From positions 1 through 57,369 of the forward strand of contig JBGCDS010000005.1 in the NCBI GenBank assembly GCA_045105615.1: 57,369 nt of DNA. The letters are read 5' to 3'. Below are positions 16,838 to 26,765 of this stretch, one piece after another (the first letter of the stretch is position 1; every line of letters begins with the position of its first letter). Origin of the DNA: UBA1858 sp045105615 (GTDB taxonomy: Bacteria > Pseudomonadota > Gammaproteobacteria > UBA4575). Below the pieces are notes generated by a model that worked only from the letters and a program-made list of their open reading frames with translations, ran no database searches and was not told where the DNA came from. Made by a program: the position numbers and the translations under genes.

Positions 16838-18577
16838 TTACCCTCTATTGATTGTCTTCACTTCTTTTAATTTTTCATAAGCTTCCAATAATTGATGATG
16901 TTGCTTCATACCGTTGAGTGATAAACCTGGCGAGATTAAACCATTAAATACAACATCACCCTCCACTACCTTTAAAGCGTTATCTGCCGTTTTTTGACCA
17001 TACAATAGAGCTAAACCATTCATATAATTATCGTATTCACGACCATCATGCCACTTGATCTCTAATAAGGCTTTTACACAGCGATAATGTCTAAGTTGTG
17101 GGTCAGTTAACTCCTCTAGTGCTAAACACCAATCAACCCATTCTAATGCTGTTTCAGTTTGCAAAGCTAAACTTAACATTGCTTTAACCTCGCCCAATCG
17201 AAGCCTTGCCCAGCCGCTATCCGCATCTGGTAACAGGCCAATAAACTGTGCTATCAAAGTTTGATCGTTATAACCGCCTTCATCAAGATTATCGAGTAAA
17301 TCAGTCATGCCTGCCGCATCAAGCTTGTCTAGATTCAGTAATGTTTCGCGGAAAATTGCCCCTTCATTATTATTTTCCCAAACAAGTTCATCAACAGGAT
17401 AAATATCTGACATACCCGGTACTAAAATTCGACAGGCAGGAATACCAAGATGGTCGTACTCAGCACAGTAGATTTCATAACCCTGTTGATGAATTAATGA
17501 CGTTAAATTCTGATATTCCTGTACCGTAGTAGCGTCGGTATTCCAATCATAATAGGCATAGTCGGGTTCAGAGCGAAAAAAATCATTTGAAATGTCACCA
17601 CTGGAATCAATAAAGTGCATTTCGATATTTTGTGCTGACGCGACGGCATCTAAATCAAAAATTGGTGCATGAAACACATCCATTTGATTTAACCCTCGCC
17701 CTTGCAATAATTCAGTCACTGTTCGCTCTAATGCTACTTCAAAACAGGGATGCGCACCAAATGAGGCAAACACAGAACCATCTTTAGGGTTAATTAAGGT
17801 CACGCTAGCTACAGGATACACACCTCCTAGTGACGCATCAGACACCTTAAGGTGATAACCATAATCTTTAATCGCTTGGATAGATTGAGCAATCATTGGG
17901 AAACGATCAATCACCGCCTGTGGAATATCAGGTAAGCATAACCCCTGCGAAATCACCTGGTGCTTAACATAACGCTCACATATTTCTGACAAAGCCTGAA
18001 CTTTGGCTTCAACGTAAGTATTACCCGCAGACATGCCATTACTAACAAATATATTGCCGATAATATTGACCGGAATATACGTCACTTTTTGTTTCGATAA
18101 TTGCACAAAAGGCAATGCACAGATACCACGCTCACCAGCGCCCGAATTAGTATCAAATAAGTTAGCAGGATCTAAATTATTTTCTGGATCAAAATAACTC
18201 CATAGGTCGTCATTCATTAAACCTTCTGGCCGCTGATTGACATAAACTTCAAACCACTGTTCATTAGGATAATGCACAAACGTTTGTAGAGAGGTGGCTT
18301 CGCCCAAATAATAATCAGCAAAAAAATAATTACAGCTTAAACGCTCAAAAAACTCACCCAGCGCACTGGCTAAACAGGCTTTTTCAGCACTGCCTTTGCC
18401 GTTAGTAAATAGGGCATGACAGGCTTTATCTCTAATATGTACTGAATACACACCATCAACGGGATTAAGCCAAGACACTTCTTCAATATCAAAACCTAAC
18501 GACAGCAATTGTTCATGCATAAACGCGATACTCGACTCTAAATCTTTATCTTTTCCTTTTATTTGCGTCTTTTCCAT
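16838..18577 (-). CDS. ycaO: YcaO, cyclodehydratase-fold protein (E. coli YcaO orthologue)
   Basis: 579 residues, co-linear with E. coli YcaO: E-D/E-S-S-I-A-F near the start, S-W-L-N-P-V-D-G-V-Y-S-V-H-I-R-D-K, F-T-N-G-K-G-S, A-L-G-E-F-F-E-R-L-S-x-N-Y-F-F-A-D, and V-P-G-M-S-D-I-Y-P all align. The ATP-binding residues of the YcaO domain lie in the first 400 residues and a TPR-like tail follows. In E. coli it assists RimO in beta-methylthiolation of ribosomal protein S12. The ATG at 18577 aligns with the E. coli start; the frame runs to a TTG at 18598. Not next to a peptide precursor, so a RiPP role is not indicated. Confidence 0.93.
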   Translation of the reverse strand: MEKTQIKGKDKDLESSIAFMHEQLLSLGFDIEEVSWLNPVDGVYSVHIRDKACHALFTNGKGSAEKACLASALGEFFERLSCNYFFADYYLGEATSLQTFVHYPNEQWFEVYVNQRPEGLMNDDLWSYFDPENNLDPANLFDTNSGAGERGICALPFVQLSKQKVTYIPVNIIGNIFVSNGMSAGNTYVEAKVQALSEICERYVKHQVISQGLCLPDIPQAVIDRFPMIAQSIQAIKDYGYHLKVSDASLGGVYPVASVTLINPKDGSVFASFGAHPCFEVALERTVTELLQGRGLNQMDVFHAPIFDLDAVASAQNIEMHFIDSSGDISNDFFRSEPDYAYYDWNTDATTVQEYQNLTSLIHQQGYEIYCAEYDHLGIPACRILVPGMSDIYPVDELVWENNNEGAIFRETLLNLDKLDAAGMTDLLDNLDEGGYNDQTLIAQFIGLLPDADSGWARLRLGEVKAMLSLALQTETALEWVDWCLALEELTDPQLRHYRCVKALLEIKWHDGREYDNYMNGLALLYGQKTADNALKVVEGDVVFNGLISPGLSLNGMKQHHQLLEAYEKLKEVKTINRG

Positions 18578-18650
18578 AATCAAACTTTTAAGCACCAAAT
18601 AACGATTTGCCTCTTTTTAACTTTATTCCACCGAGTGTTAATATCTTAAC

Positions 18651-19064
18651 ATGATCACTATAAATACTAAGCTATCCCTTAACGAATCTGATATAGAAAT
18701 CTCAGCAATCCGTGCGCAGGGCGCGGGTGGTCAAAACGTCAACAAAGTCTCGTCAGCAATTCACCTTCGCTTTGATATTCGTGCCGCATCCATACCCATT
18801 TTATATAAACAGCGGTTATTATCTTTAAGTGATCAACGAATCAATAAAGACGGCGTAATTATCATTAAGGCACAGCAGTATCGCACACAAGAGAAAAATC
18901 GAGCAGATGCTTTGGAGCGTTTAGTTAATCTGATTAATAGCGTCACTAACGAACGCAAAAAGAGACGACCTACTAAACCATCAAAAGGTGCAAAAAATAG
19001 GCGCATGGATAGAAAGACCAGACGCGGTAAAATAAAAGAACTTAGAGGGAAACCTGTAGATTAG
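18651..19064 (+). CDS. arfB: Peptidyl-tRNA hydrolase ArfB (ribosome rescue)
   Basis: 137 residues. The catalytic G-G-Q loop is in R-A-Q-G-A-G-G-Q-N-V-N-K-V-S-S-A (about residues 21-36), as in class-1 release factors, and the C-terminal third is a Lys/Arg-rich tail (K-K-R-R-P-T-K-P-S-K) that threads into the empty mRNA channel of stalled ribosomes. Length and architecture match E. coli ArfB/YaeJ (140). Divergent from ycaO across about 70 bases. Confidence 0.93.
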   Translation: MITINTKLSLNESDIEISAIRAQGAGGQNVNKVSSAIHLRFDIRAASIPILYKQRLLSLSDQRINKDGVIIIKAQQYRTQEKNRADALERLVNLINSVTNERKKRRPTKPSKGAKNRRMDRKTRRGKIKELRGKPVD

Positions 19065-19079
19065 TAGTATAAGTACTTA

Positions 19080-21803
19080 CTATTTAACTACGCTAAGAAT
19101 TCTATTATGTGACAAATTAAGAATAGCTTTAATATGATTACTTTTGATGAGCTCATTATTAATTTCAACATAGATTGTTTGAGCTAAAAGCATTGCTAGC
19201 TTATTCAAGTCAACTGATTTTTTAAGTAGATCATGCCCCATGTTACCGCTGTCATGTTCAACAATTATTTGATTCCCACCTGTTAACATTGAAATAATTC
19301 TTGCACAGTGTTTATCACGAGACTCACCTTTAGAATATGTCAGCAACACAGGTGTATCATTCTTCTTATCTAAAATATTCCATATTGCAGCCAATCTTTC
19401 TAGATATTTTCTAGGCTGGCTAATTTTATGAAAAATTGCTCCAACAGCGATGATAAGTTCCGCCCTTAATTTATAACCCAGTACAATTGCCATATGTGCT
19501 CCAGCACTACATCCGACAGTGCGTATTCGTCCGTAGTCTTGTATCATTTCTAGGTTCATAACCCATTGAATAACTTCACTCGCATTCACACCAAGATGAG
19601 GGACTCCATCACGATATTCTTGGTTTAACGGCTCAGAGATAATCAATAAGTCATAACAAGTCGCATCTGTATGTTGTAGTAGCACTGTATTAGGCATAGA
19701 CATATTTCTAGCATTCCTACCAGCAAAGCAAATCATAAGTGTTTTTTCTGCCTTATTACCAGGGCCCATAAAGTATCTTACATGTGGAGATGTGCGTTTA
19801 AAAACAAACTTTTCTGGTAGATGTTTATCGCTTTCCAGCATCATCCGAATAATATTTTGCAACCATAGACTCAATGCCTCATGGTATTTATCAGATGCAT
19901 TTTCGGAGAGGACTTGATGAGAATTTTTATATTCACTAAGTACTTCAATCTCTAATGGCGTAATTCGATTACCTAAAGTCTCAAGTATTATATTGAAATG
20001 AGTAACGGTAGAACAAAAATTAACAGCGCGCCGAATAAGCCGAACAATATGATGTTGAGCATGACACATCCCATTAGTATTAATCGAGGTATTTACTTCG
20101 TGGTTAGCTATTTTAGTCTGCACCTCTTTTGTATTTGATAACACACGTGCTACCAAATGACCTAAATAGCGAAATTGTGTAAGTTCTGCAGGTGTAATAA
20201 CAGCCTCATAATCAACCTCTAAAGCCACCAATAAATCCATTCGTGCTAGAGAATCTAGCTCAAACTTACTTAATTTTATATCTGCCTCACCTTTAATCAA
20301 AGCATCAATTAATGATGGCTTGAATTTTTTTATTCCACGTTCTCCTAACGCTTGGATTATACGCTTACGTACATCTTCACTTTTACTAGATAGTTCAGTC
20401 ACTTTGCTTCTGGTTATCTTACCTGCAGTGTTTCTAGGTATTGCATCAACAATGATGAATTGGCGTGGACAGCGAACACCAACTTTCTTTTTCATGTATT
20501 TTTTTAAATCAGGCAGCTTTGGCTTTATATTTTTATCAAAAACAATCAATGCAACAGGGATATTGCCATGTGAAGCAGATAATTTAGGTATAACCGCAAC
20601 ATCAGTAATACTTGGATATTCTCGTATTTGCGATTCAATCTCTTGCGGATAAATATTCATACTATTAAAAACAAACATATCATCTGACCGGCCACACAAG
20701 TGGATGCGTTGTTTTTTATCGAGATAACCAATATCCCCTGTATAGAACCAATCATCTTGAAGCCGGCTATTTGTTAATTCTAGGTTGTCTAGATATTGAC
20801 GAAACATACCGCTACACCGAATAGTGATTTCTCCTTGCTCACCATTCTTTAACGTTTTCTTTTTTGGTGTAACTATACGCACCTCTATACCAGGTAAAGG
20901 TTTACCGACGCTTTCATTATCTTCTATATCATTTGGATCTGTAAAGGCAATCGCACCTGTTTCAGTTGTTCCATAACCTGCCTGTAACTTTTGAGTAATA
21001 CTAGAGCGTAGCTTTTTTCTAAGCGAAGAATCTACATGTGAACCACCCAGCTTTAAGCGAATATTTGATAGGTTATTTATATTCGGTATCGCTAATAATT
21101 CTTGAGCTTGAAATACAGATACATGCATGACATTTACATTTAAAGATAGGCATTGCTCAACAAATACATCTTGACTCACTTTGAGAAAAATATTTGTAGC
21201 TCCCATTGCGACACAATATAATCGATGACGTTTTGCAAAATTATGTTCTATTGATGCCAAACAGAGAAATCTTTCTTCGCTAGCATTAATATGTCTACAA
21301 GCTTGTGCTACTAGATCTTGATCATTATGTACAACCAACTTAGGATTGCCGGTTGTTCCAGACGTAGAGAATAAAAGTTGCGCAGAATTTAATATGTTTA
21401 ATTTTGATTCAACATTTACATATGGACCAGCAGCATTTACAGCTGAACTTTCATCAACAATATTAGTAGCACCACAATTCTTAATAATTGCATTACACGT
21501 TTGTTCCGCTTCATAAGTAGGTATTGTGCAAGATGTACAACCAATATAGCTCGCAGCAAGGCATAATATTAAATGCTGGACTTCATCAGCGCATTGAATA
21601 CCTAGTACAGAATTTTCTGAAATACCAAGGCCATTAAATTTCTTTGCTTGTGCTTTAACGAGCAAAGATAACTCAAGATATGATAATTTGAATGTTGACG
21701 TAACAACTGCATCTTGAGTGGGATTTATCCGCGCTTGAGAAAGTAGACATTCACTTAATGATTGCGGAGCATCTACCGTATCGACATTACGGGTTGTAAC
21801 CAT
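19080..21803 (-). CDS. Adenylation-carrier protein-hydrolase fusion (biosynthetic)
   Basis: 907 residues, three parts. Residues 1-480: acyl/aminoacyl-AMP ligase with S-T-S-G-T-T-G-N-P-K (146-155), G-Y-G-T-T-E-T-G (276-283), Y-T-G-D-I-G (354-359), G-R-S-D-D-M-F (371-377) and the catalytic lysine in T-A-G-K-I-T-R (462). Residues about 480-560: carrier protein with phosphopantetheine serine 518 in E-L-D-S-L-A-R. Residues about 680-890: alpha/beta-hydrolase-like part with nucleophile elbow G-C-S-A-G-A (Ser 766). It would activate an acid, load it on its own carrier and perhaps release or transfer it. It ends the three-gene unit; its start at 21803 abuts the methyltransferase stop. Substrate unknown. 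Confidence 0.78.
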   Translation of the reverse strand: MVTTRNVDTVDAPQSLSECLLSQARINPTQDAVVTSTFKLSYLELSLLVKAQAKKFNGLGISENSVLGIQCADEVQHLILCLAASYIGCTSCTIPTYEAEQTCNAIIKNCGATNIVDESSAVNAAGPYVNVESKLNILNSAQLLFSTSGTTGNPKLVVHNDQDLVAQACRHINASEERFLCLASIEHNFAKRHRLYCVAMGATNIFLKVSQDVFVEQCLSLNVNVMHVSVFQAQELLAIPNINNLSNIRLKLGGSHVDSSLRKKLRSSITQKLQAGYGTTETGAIAFTDPNDIEDNESVGKPLPGIEVRIVTPKKKTLKNGEQGEITIRCSGMFRQYLDNLELTNSRLQDDWFYTGDIGYLDKKQRIHLCGRSDDMFVFNSMNIYPQEIESQIREYPSITDVAVIPKLSASHGNIPVALIVFDKNIKPKLPDLKKYMKKKVGVRCPRQFIIVDAIPRNTAGKITRSKVTELSSKSEDVRKRIIQALGERGIKKFKPSLIDALIKGEADIKLSKFELDSLARMDLLVALEVDYEAVITPAELTQFRYLGHLVARVLSNTKEVQTKIANHEVNTSINTNGMCHAQHHIVRLIRRAVNFCSTVTHFNIILETLGNRITPLEIEVLSEYKNSHQVLSENASDKYHEALSLWLQNIIRMMLESDKHLPEKFVFKRTSPHVRYFMGPGNKAEKTLMICFAGRNARNMSMPNTVLLQHTDATCYDLLIISEPLNQEYRDGVPHLGVNASEVIQWVMNLEMIQDYGRIRTVGCSAGAHMAIVLGYKLRAELIIAVGAIFHKISQPRKYLERLAAIWNILDKKNDTPVLLTYSKGESRDKHCARIISMLTGGNQIIVEHDSGNMGHDLLKKSVDLNKLAMLLAQTIYVEINNELIKSNHIKAILNLSHNRILSVVK

Positions 21804-22549
21804 TATTTTGTTACGTGAAACAATACATGCAAGGGTTTATTTAGTAACGGTGAAAAGAAGGTTTCATCTAAGTCAACTAGCTCAGGCGTCACAGTTAATT
21901 CTTTTACTTTTGGCATCAAACAAAATCCCGCTTCATGCAAACAGTCAAAATAGCTACTAAACATTTTATGTACGCATTGAACGTGTAAAGGATCACCATT
22001 TCTTTTCCAAATTTTCCCCTCAAGCTGTTGATTGACATCAGAAAAATAGTTCTTACCTATTGAATCAAAATAAAATGGGGCTGAATTTTTCGATTCAATG
22101 AAGGGAAATAAAGGATGAGGCACGCTAAAGATAAATTCGCCTTTAGCTTGCAATGCTTCATATACCATTGAAAAGACACGTTGCATTTCATCTATTCGCA
22201 GATAGTTAAACAAAAATACAGCTATGCATAGATCAAACTTTCTATCAGGCTCAAATTCAACAACATTACATGCTTGATACTCAATACCAAGTTGATCCTT
22301 TGCTTCTTGTGATTTTGCGGCTTGAATCATCTCTGATGATAAATCTATGCCCAGATAATCACCTGCCCCTAAGCGCTTTAACTCACGCGCGCAATAACCT
22401 TCGCCGCAACCTATATCTAAGACAGAACGCTCCTTCAAGTCTCCACAGGCTTCAAATACAAATGGGCGAGCTGTAAAGTCAGACAGCGAACTTGGAACTA
22501 AACGTAACCACTTACTAGCGTTATCGTCATATACTTTTTTAGTATCCAA
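21803..22549 (-). CDS. Class I SAM-dependent methyltransferase
   Basis: 248 residues. SAM-binding motif I is V-L-D-I-G-C-G-E-G-Y-C-A near residue 40, followed by acidic motif II G-I-D-L-S-S-E-M-I. A UbiE/Methyltransf_11-like core is followed by a C-terminal part with F-S-V-P-H-P-L-F and a lid region. It lies between the diiron-type gene (2-base gap) and the ligase gene (1-base overlap), so the three are one transcript and the methyltransferase most likely acts on the same pathway intermediate, possibly while it is bound to the carrier domain. Confidence 0.85.
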   Translation of the reverse strand: MDTKKVYDDNASKWLRLVPSSLSDFTARPFVFEACGDLKERSVLDIGCGEGYCARELKRLGAGDYLGIDLSSEMIQAAKSQEAKDQLGIEYQACNVVEFEPDRKFDLCIAVFLFNYLRIDEMQRVFSMVYEALQAKGEFIFSVPHPLFPFIESKNSAPFYFDSIGKNYFSDVNQQLEGKIWKRNGDPLHVQCVHKMFSSYFDCLHEAGFCLMPKVKELTVTPELVDLDETFFSPLLNKPLHVLFHVTK

Positions 22550-22551
22550 TA

Positions 22552-23319
22552 TTAGATCGCTTTTTGAGTCTCTAACGTATCAATATCTTTAAAGTTTAGT
22601 GCACGATGAAGCATTTTGTCCCAAAATTTTATTCGCATATTGATCGCCGAATTCACACCCTCTTCAATTTGTTGACAGGCTTCTTCATTCACTGCTAAAT
22701 CAACCGCAATACTAATCAGTTGCTCAGCATGCTCATCATCACATTCGCTGTGTAAATCAAAAAATACACGTTGTGACACTGTAAGATTTGTGTAGTTTTT
22801 AAGACCCTCAAGAATTTGATAATAGATTTTAGAAACAATCAATTCAGTACCAATTCCTAGCGCGCCTACACCAGCACATTCGTTCTTTTCGCAAAGGAGC
22901 AAAAACTGTTTACTCCACTGCACACTAACATCAGAATTAGATGAGACTTGATTCAAATCGACACCTACTGCTTTTTGAAAACGCCGATATATTTGTGTAT
23001 GTGACTGCTTATCAATGCTTGCCAGAACATCCGCTGGTAAATCAACATCATGAACATTACCTTTCTCTTCATCTAAATTAGATTGAAGAATTTGTTTGTG
23101 CTTATCACTACTCAAGCTATCTATAACAGCGATTAAATAAGGAATAAAGTGAACATTATATAAACCATAATGATAAGCAAAATCTTTTATTGCAAAATTC
23201 ATATCTGGAAACTCTCCTCTACTGAAAGCATTCAAATATGGGTGGTTTACTGCAGTAGAATTCAAGGCTTCATCACTTATGCGTTTGATGAAATCGCCCC
23301 CTAGATGATTTTTATTCAT
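22552..23319 (-). CDS. Haem-oxygenase-like diiron oxidase/oxygenase (HDO family)
   Basis: 255 residues, all-helical TenA/haem-oxygenase fold. Candidate iron ligands occur in the HDO order: E84/E85 and H90 in D-E-E-K-G-N-V-H, E159 in G-I-G-T-E-L, and H190, D194, H197 in H-S-E-C-D-D-E-H. Characterised relatives (UndA, BesC, SznF, CADD) use O2 to cleave or oxidise fatty acids, amino acids or guanidines. First gene of the three-gene unit, so it may oxidise a free acid before activation or a carrier-bound product after it. The upstream 280 bases hold the promoter. Confidence 0.8.
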   Translation of the reverse strand: MNKNHLGGDFIKRISDEALNSTAVNHPYLNAFSRGEFPDMNFAIKDFAYHYGLYNVHFIPYLIAVIDSLSSDKHKQILQSNLDEEKGNVHDVDLPADVLASIDKQSHTQIYRRFQKAVGVDLNQVSSNSDVSVQWSKQFLLLCEKNECAGVGALGIGTELIVSKIYYQILEGLKNYTNLTVSQRVFFDLHSECDDEHAEQLISIAVDLAVNEEACQQIEEGVNSAINMRIKFWDKMLHRALNFKDIDTLETQKAI

Positions 23320-23598
23320 GATTATTTTGTTATGTTCTTCGAATTACCTTATTACGCACTGTTGGAATTTCACCCAACCAGTAAAACAGACTCGATAATG
23401 TAATTGTATGTTGATTCCTATTAAAGTCCAAAAGAGTTTATAAATTTCACTGCGGACTAGTCCCTTGAATGCAATTCAAGTAATAGATCCATTCTGATTG
23501 ATTTATAATATTCCAATATAAACAATTACTTACATAAAAATTGCGTCTGTTCTGCACTCAGCATATCTGGATATAATACAATATATTTTACTTGTAAA

Positions 23599-26085
23599 TT
23601 AACTTTCTGCTAGTAATGCTTTTATCGGTGTTTGCTTGGTACGATGTACTGAAATATAACCAGCAATGAGCACCATCAATGGGGCAAGGATTAAACATAA
23701 TATTGCTGTTCTATAATTAAAGATGAATTCTCCTTCAATCACATAATTAGTTATAGCAAAGCTAATGATTAGATTTAACACATAGGCTATGACACCTGAG
23801 ATTATGCCAATCAATAAAAATTCAGCACGGTAAACTCTTTGTATTAATTTTGTATCAGCGCCAACGGCTTTAAATATTGCGGTACTGTATGTTCTGTATT
23901 TACGTAATATCATCTCGATTGAAGTGAACACCAAAATACTAGATAACAATGAAAAGTATAAAACGGCTTCAACAGCATAACTTACCTTATCAGCAATTTG
24001 ACGAATTCTATTTAACAAAAAGTCAACATCGAAAAAAGTTGCACTAGGATAGTTTTCAACAAGCTCACGCATCATTACACGTTGTTCATTATTCAAATGC
24101 AAACTGCTCATATAAGTCGCAGGTAAATCGTCAAGCGATCCTGATGAAAAAATCATATAAAAATTTGGCGTAAATGACTCCCATTCAACTGAACGTATAC
24201 TGGTAACTAACGCCGATATTTTTTGTGCTTGTATGGCAAATGTAAGTATATCTCCCAGCTTGATATCTAGATTTTCTGCAATTCCCAGTTCAACCGAGAC
24301 TGTGTTAGTTAGTTCTTCAAGCTTATGCCACTTTCCTTGTATAATTTCATTAGTGTTAGGTAATTGCTCACTCCATGTCAATGCTAAATCTCGTTCTAAT
24401 GATTCATCATATCGACTTGATTCTTTATTTGCATAATCGCGTATAGCTATATCATTCACAGCGCTAAGTCGGCCTCTGACTATTGGATATAATGGGCTAT
24501 GTTCAATATTTTTATCATTCAAATATCCTGAGAATTGGGAAGTGTCCTTTTCAAAAAGATTGATAGCAAATATATTTGGTGCGTTATCTGGCACTTTGGA
24601 TTGCCAAGAAACAATCAAGTCATCTCTAATAGTTGAAATTAACGCTAATGAAAAAAACGTCAATGCGACAGCAATAATTTGAACAGAAACCATACGTCTA
24701 TTTGCATTAAGACTTCGTGCTGCCAATTTAATCGATGTCTGTCTTGATTCTGAATATTTAACAAGCCAATTAACTGAAAGTTTTGTTATGAAATAAGCGA
24801 TCAGCACAAAAACAAGTAACGTAAAAATTATATATACACTAATCAGCAGGTCTTGAGTGCTAAGATAGATTAATAGTGACAGTCCAAGCATTATAAAAAC
24901 AACTGACAACAACATTGGATGCTGTTGTGATTCCAGACGATTGAGCAATAATTTAGGTGCTGTATGCAACAATTTATACAGGAATGGTGATGCGAAACTG
25001 ACTACAACTATCAAAGCTGTTATTGCACTTAACACAAAAGGCTTGATACTTGCCGTAGGTAATGATTCAGGAATCAACTCACCTAAGGCATTCAAGATAA
25101 AGACATGAGTTAATCCACCAATAGCAAAACCAACTGTTAACGCTAACAAGGTAAAAACCACAAATGGAATGCTGACCGCAGCAATCATCTGCCTGCTTTT
25201 TAACCCCAAACATCTTAACAACGCATATTGATATGTCATTTCATTTGCATAATGGAAACTCACAAGTGCTGCAGCAACAGCTCCCAATAATACTGCAATT
25301 AATGCCGTAACATTTAAGAAACGATACGCCTTTTCCAAGGTGATAGTTAATGCTTGGTTTGCTGAATCAACCGTGATAAATTTTTGGTTTAATTCTAATG
25401 TGGTAGATAATTTTTCTTGCAGTGTATTTATTTGAGATTCAGCACCTGAGAATAAATAGCGATATTTCACGCGACTCCCAGGCTTTACAACCTGAGTCTC
25501 AGCTATATCTTGCCAGTTAATTAATACACGAGGCGTAAAACTATAAAAGCTATTGCCTCTATCTGGTTCATAAATTAATACTCGAGTTACTTTTAGCGAT
25601 TTCTCCCCAACATTAATAAATTGATTTATATTAATATTTAATTCATTCAATACACGATCTTCTACCCAGGCCTCACCTACTCTTGGTATTGCCTTGGTAG
25701 ATTGCGTTTCACTATACAGCTCATTTGATATTTGCAATTCACCTAATAACGGATATCCTTTTGACACAGCTTTAATACTGGAGAGTAAAAATTCGTCAGC
25801 ACTATCTGTATTTGTCATCGTTTGAAATGTTAACGTTTTAGCTTCCAAGAGAGAAAGTGACTGAATAATCTCTTTCTGTTGTTCATTCAGCTCATTTGAA
25901 GACTGTAAGACTATATCTGCAGCAAGTACTTCTTTGGCTTGCATATCAAACAACTGCTCAAGACGATCACCTAACAAACTAATACTAAAAGTAACCGCAC
26001 AGGCAACAGCAATTGCAATGCAGAACAGGCGTATAGACCCTTGACGTAACTGCCTAATTAGCAACTTTTTATAAAAACTAAACAT
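23599..26085 (-). CDS. ybbP: ABC transporter permease YbbP-like (FtsX/MacB-type)
   Basis: 828 residues, inner membrane. N-terminal TM (R-L-F-C-I-A-I-A-V-A-C-A-V-T-F-S), a large periplasmic domain to about residue 245, four or more central TMs, a second periplasmic domain (about 485-690) and three C-terminal TMs, i.e. the duplicated FtsX-like layout of YbbP (10 TM in total). It starts 1 base after ybbA, and tesA lies divergently, as in E. coli. The YbbAP pair is proposed to extract hydrophobic molecules from the membrane for the periplasmic esterase TesA. Confidence 0.87.
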   Translation of the reverse strand: MFSFYKKLLIRQLRQGSIRLFCIAIAVACAVTFSISLLGDRLEQLFDMQAKEVLAADIVLQSSNELNEQQKEIIQSLSLLEAKTLTFQTMTNTDSADEFLLSSIKAVSKGYPLLGELQISNELYSETQSTKAIPRVGEAWVEDRVLNELNININQFINVGEKSLKVTRVLIYEPDRGNSFYSFTPRVLINWQDIAETQVVKPGSRVKYRYLFSGAESQINTLQEKLSTTLELNQKFITVDSANQALTITLEKAYRFLNVTALIAVLLGAVAAALVSFHYANEMTYQYALLRCLGLKSRQMIAAVSIPFVVFTLLALTVGFAIGGLTHVFILNALGELIPESLPTASIKPFVLSAITALIVVVSFASPFLYKLLHTAPKLLLNRLESQQHPMLLSVVFIMLGLSLLIYLSTQDLLISVYIIFTLLVFVLIAYFITKLSVNWLVKYSESRQTSIKLAARSLNANRRMVSVQIIAVALTFFSLALISTIRDDLIVSWQSKVPDNAPNIFAINLFEKDTSQFSGYLNDKNIEHSPLYPIVRGRLSAVNDIAIRDYANKESSRYDESLERDLALTWSEQLPNTNEIIQGKWHKLEELTNTVSVELGIAENLDIKLGDILTFAIQAQKISALVTSIRSVEWESFTPNFYMIFSSGSLDDLPATYMSSLHLNNEQRVMMRELVENYPSATFFDVDFLLNRIRQIADKVSYAVEAVLYFSLLSSILVFTSIEMILRKYRTYSTAIFKAVGADTKLIQRVYRAEFLLIGIISGVIAYVLNLIISFAITNYVIEGEFIFNYRTAILCLILAPLMVLIAGYISVHRTKQTPIKALLAES

Positions 26086-26086
26086 T

Positions 26087-26761
26087 CTAATTTATTTTCA
26101 ACTTACCCTGTTCCAAGTGATAACAATGGTCGCATTTTTCAGATAAAGATTCGTCATGTGTGACTAATATTAATGCTGTGCCCTTTTCTCTATTCAACTC
26201 AAACAACAAATCAATAATTTTATCACCAGTATCAGTATCAAGATTTCCCGTTGGCTCATCTGCAAGCAATAATGGTGGTGTTGTTGCAAATGCACGCGCT
26301 ATTGCGACACGTTGCTGTTCTCCACCTGATAAGGTTGTTGGAAAGTGTTTGATTCTATGACCCAGGCCTACTCGCTCTAACAGTGAACTAGCTATGTCTT
26401 TAGCTTTCTTATTGTTATTTATTTCCAAGGGCAACATGACATTCTCCAATGCAGTAAACCCAGGAAGTAGATGGAAAGCCTGAAATACAAAGCCAATATA
26501 TTGATTACGTAAACCTGCACGATTATCTTCTGACATTGCCTCTATAGAATGTTGGAACAATTCAATGCTTCCAGCTGTCGGAGTATCAAGTCCTGCTAAC
26601 ATGCTTAACAAAGTTGTTTTACCTGATCCAGATTGTCCTACAACAGAAATAGATTCTGACTCAGAGACTTGAAAGGTGATATCTTCAAGAATAGTAAGCT
26701 TGCCTTCTTCAGTAGACACAACCTTGCTTACTTGATTACAACTTAAAACTGATGAATTCAA
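26087..26761 (-). CDS. ybbA: ABC transporter ATP-binding protein YbbA-like
   Basis: 224 residues, LolD/MacB-type ATPase. Walker A G-Q-S-G-S-G-K-T-T (near residue 42), Q-loop F-Q-A-F-H-L-L-P, signature L-S-G-G-E-Q-Q-R, Walker B L-L-L-A-D-E-P-T-G-N-L-D and H-loop V-T-H-D are all intact. It powers the YbbP permease encoded 1 base downstream. Translation starts at a TTG (26761) with GGAG about 11 bases upstream; no in-frame ATG fits, and only 4 bases separate this start from that of the divergent tesA. Confidence 0.88.
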   Translation of the reverse strand: MNSSVLSCNQVSKVVSTEEGKLTILEDITFQVSESESISVVGQSGSGKTTLLSMLAGLDTPTAGSIELFQHSIEAMSEDNRAGLRNQYIGFVFQAFHLLPGFTALENVMLPLEINNNKKAKDIASSLLERVGLGHRIKHFPTTLSGGEQQRVAIARAFATTPPLLLADEPTGNLDTDTGDKIIDLLFELNREKGTALILVTHDESLSEKCDHCYHLEQGKLKIN

Positions 26762-26765
26762 AATT

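Noticed and set aside
16838..18577. RiPP cluster with YcaO
   Set aside because: The protein is the E. coli-type YcaO with TPR tail and has no precursor peptide or dehydrogenase beside it.
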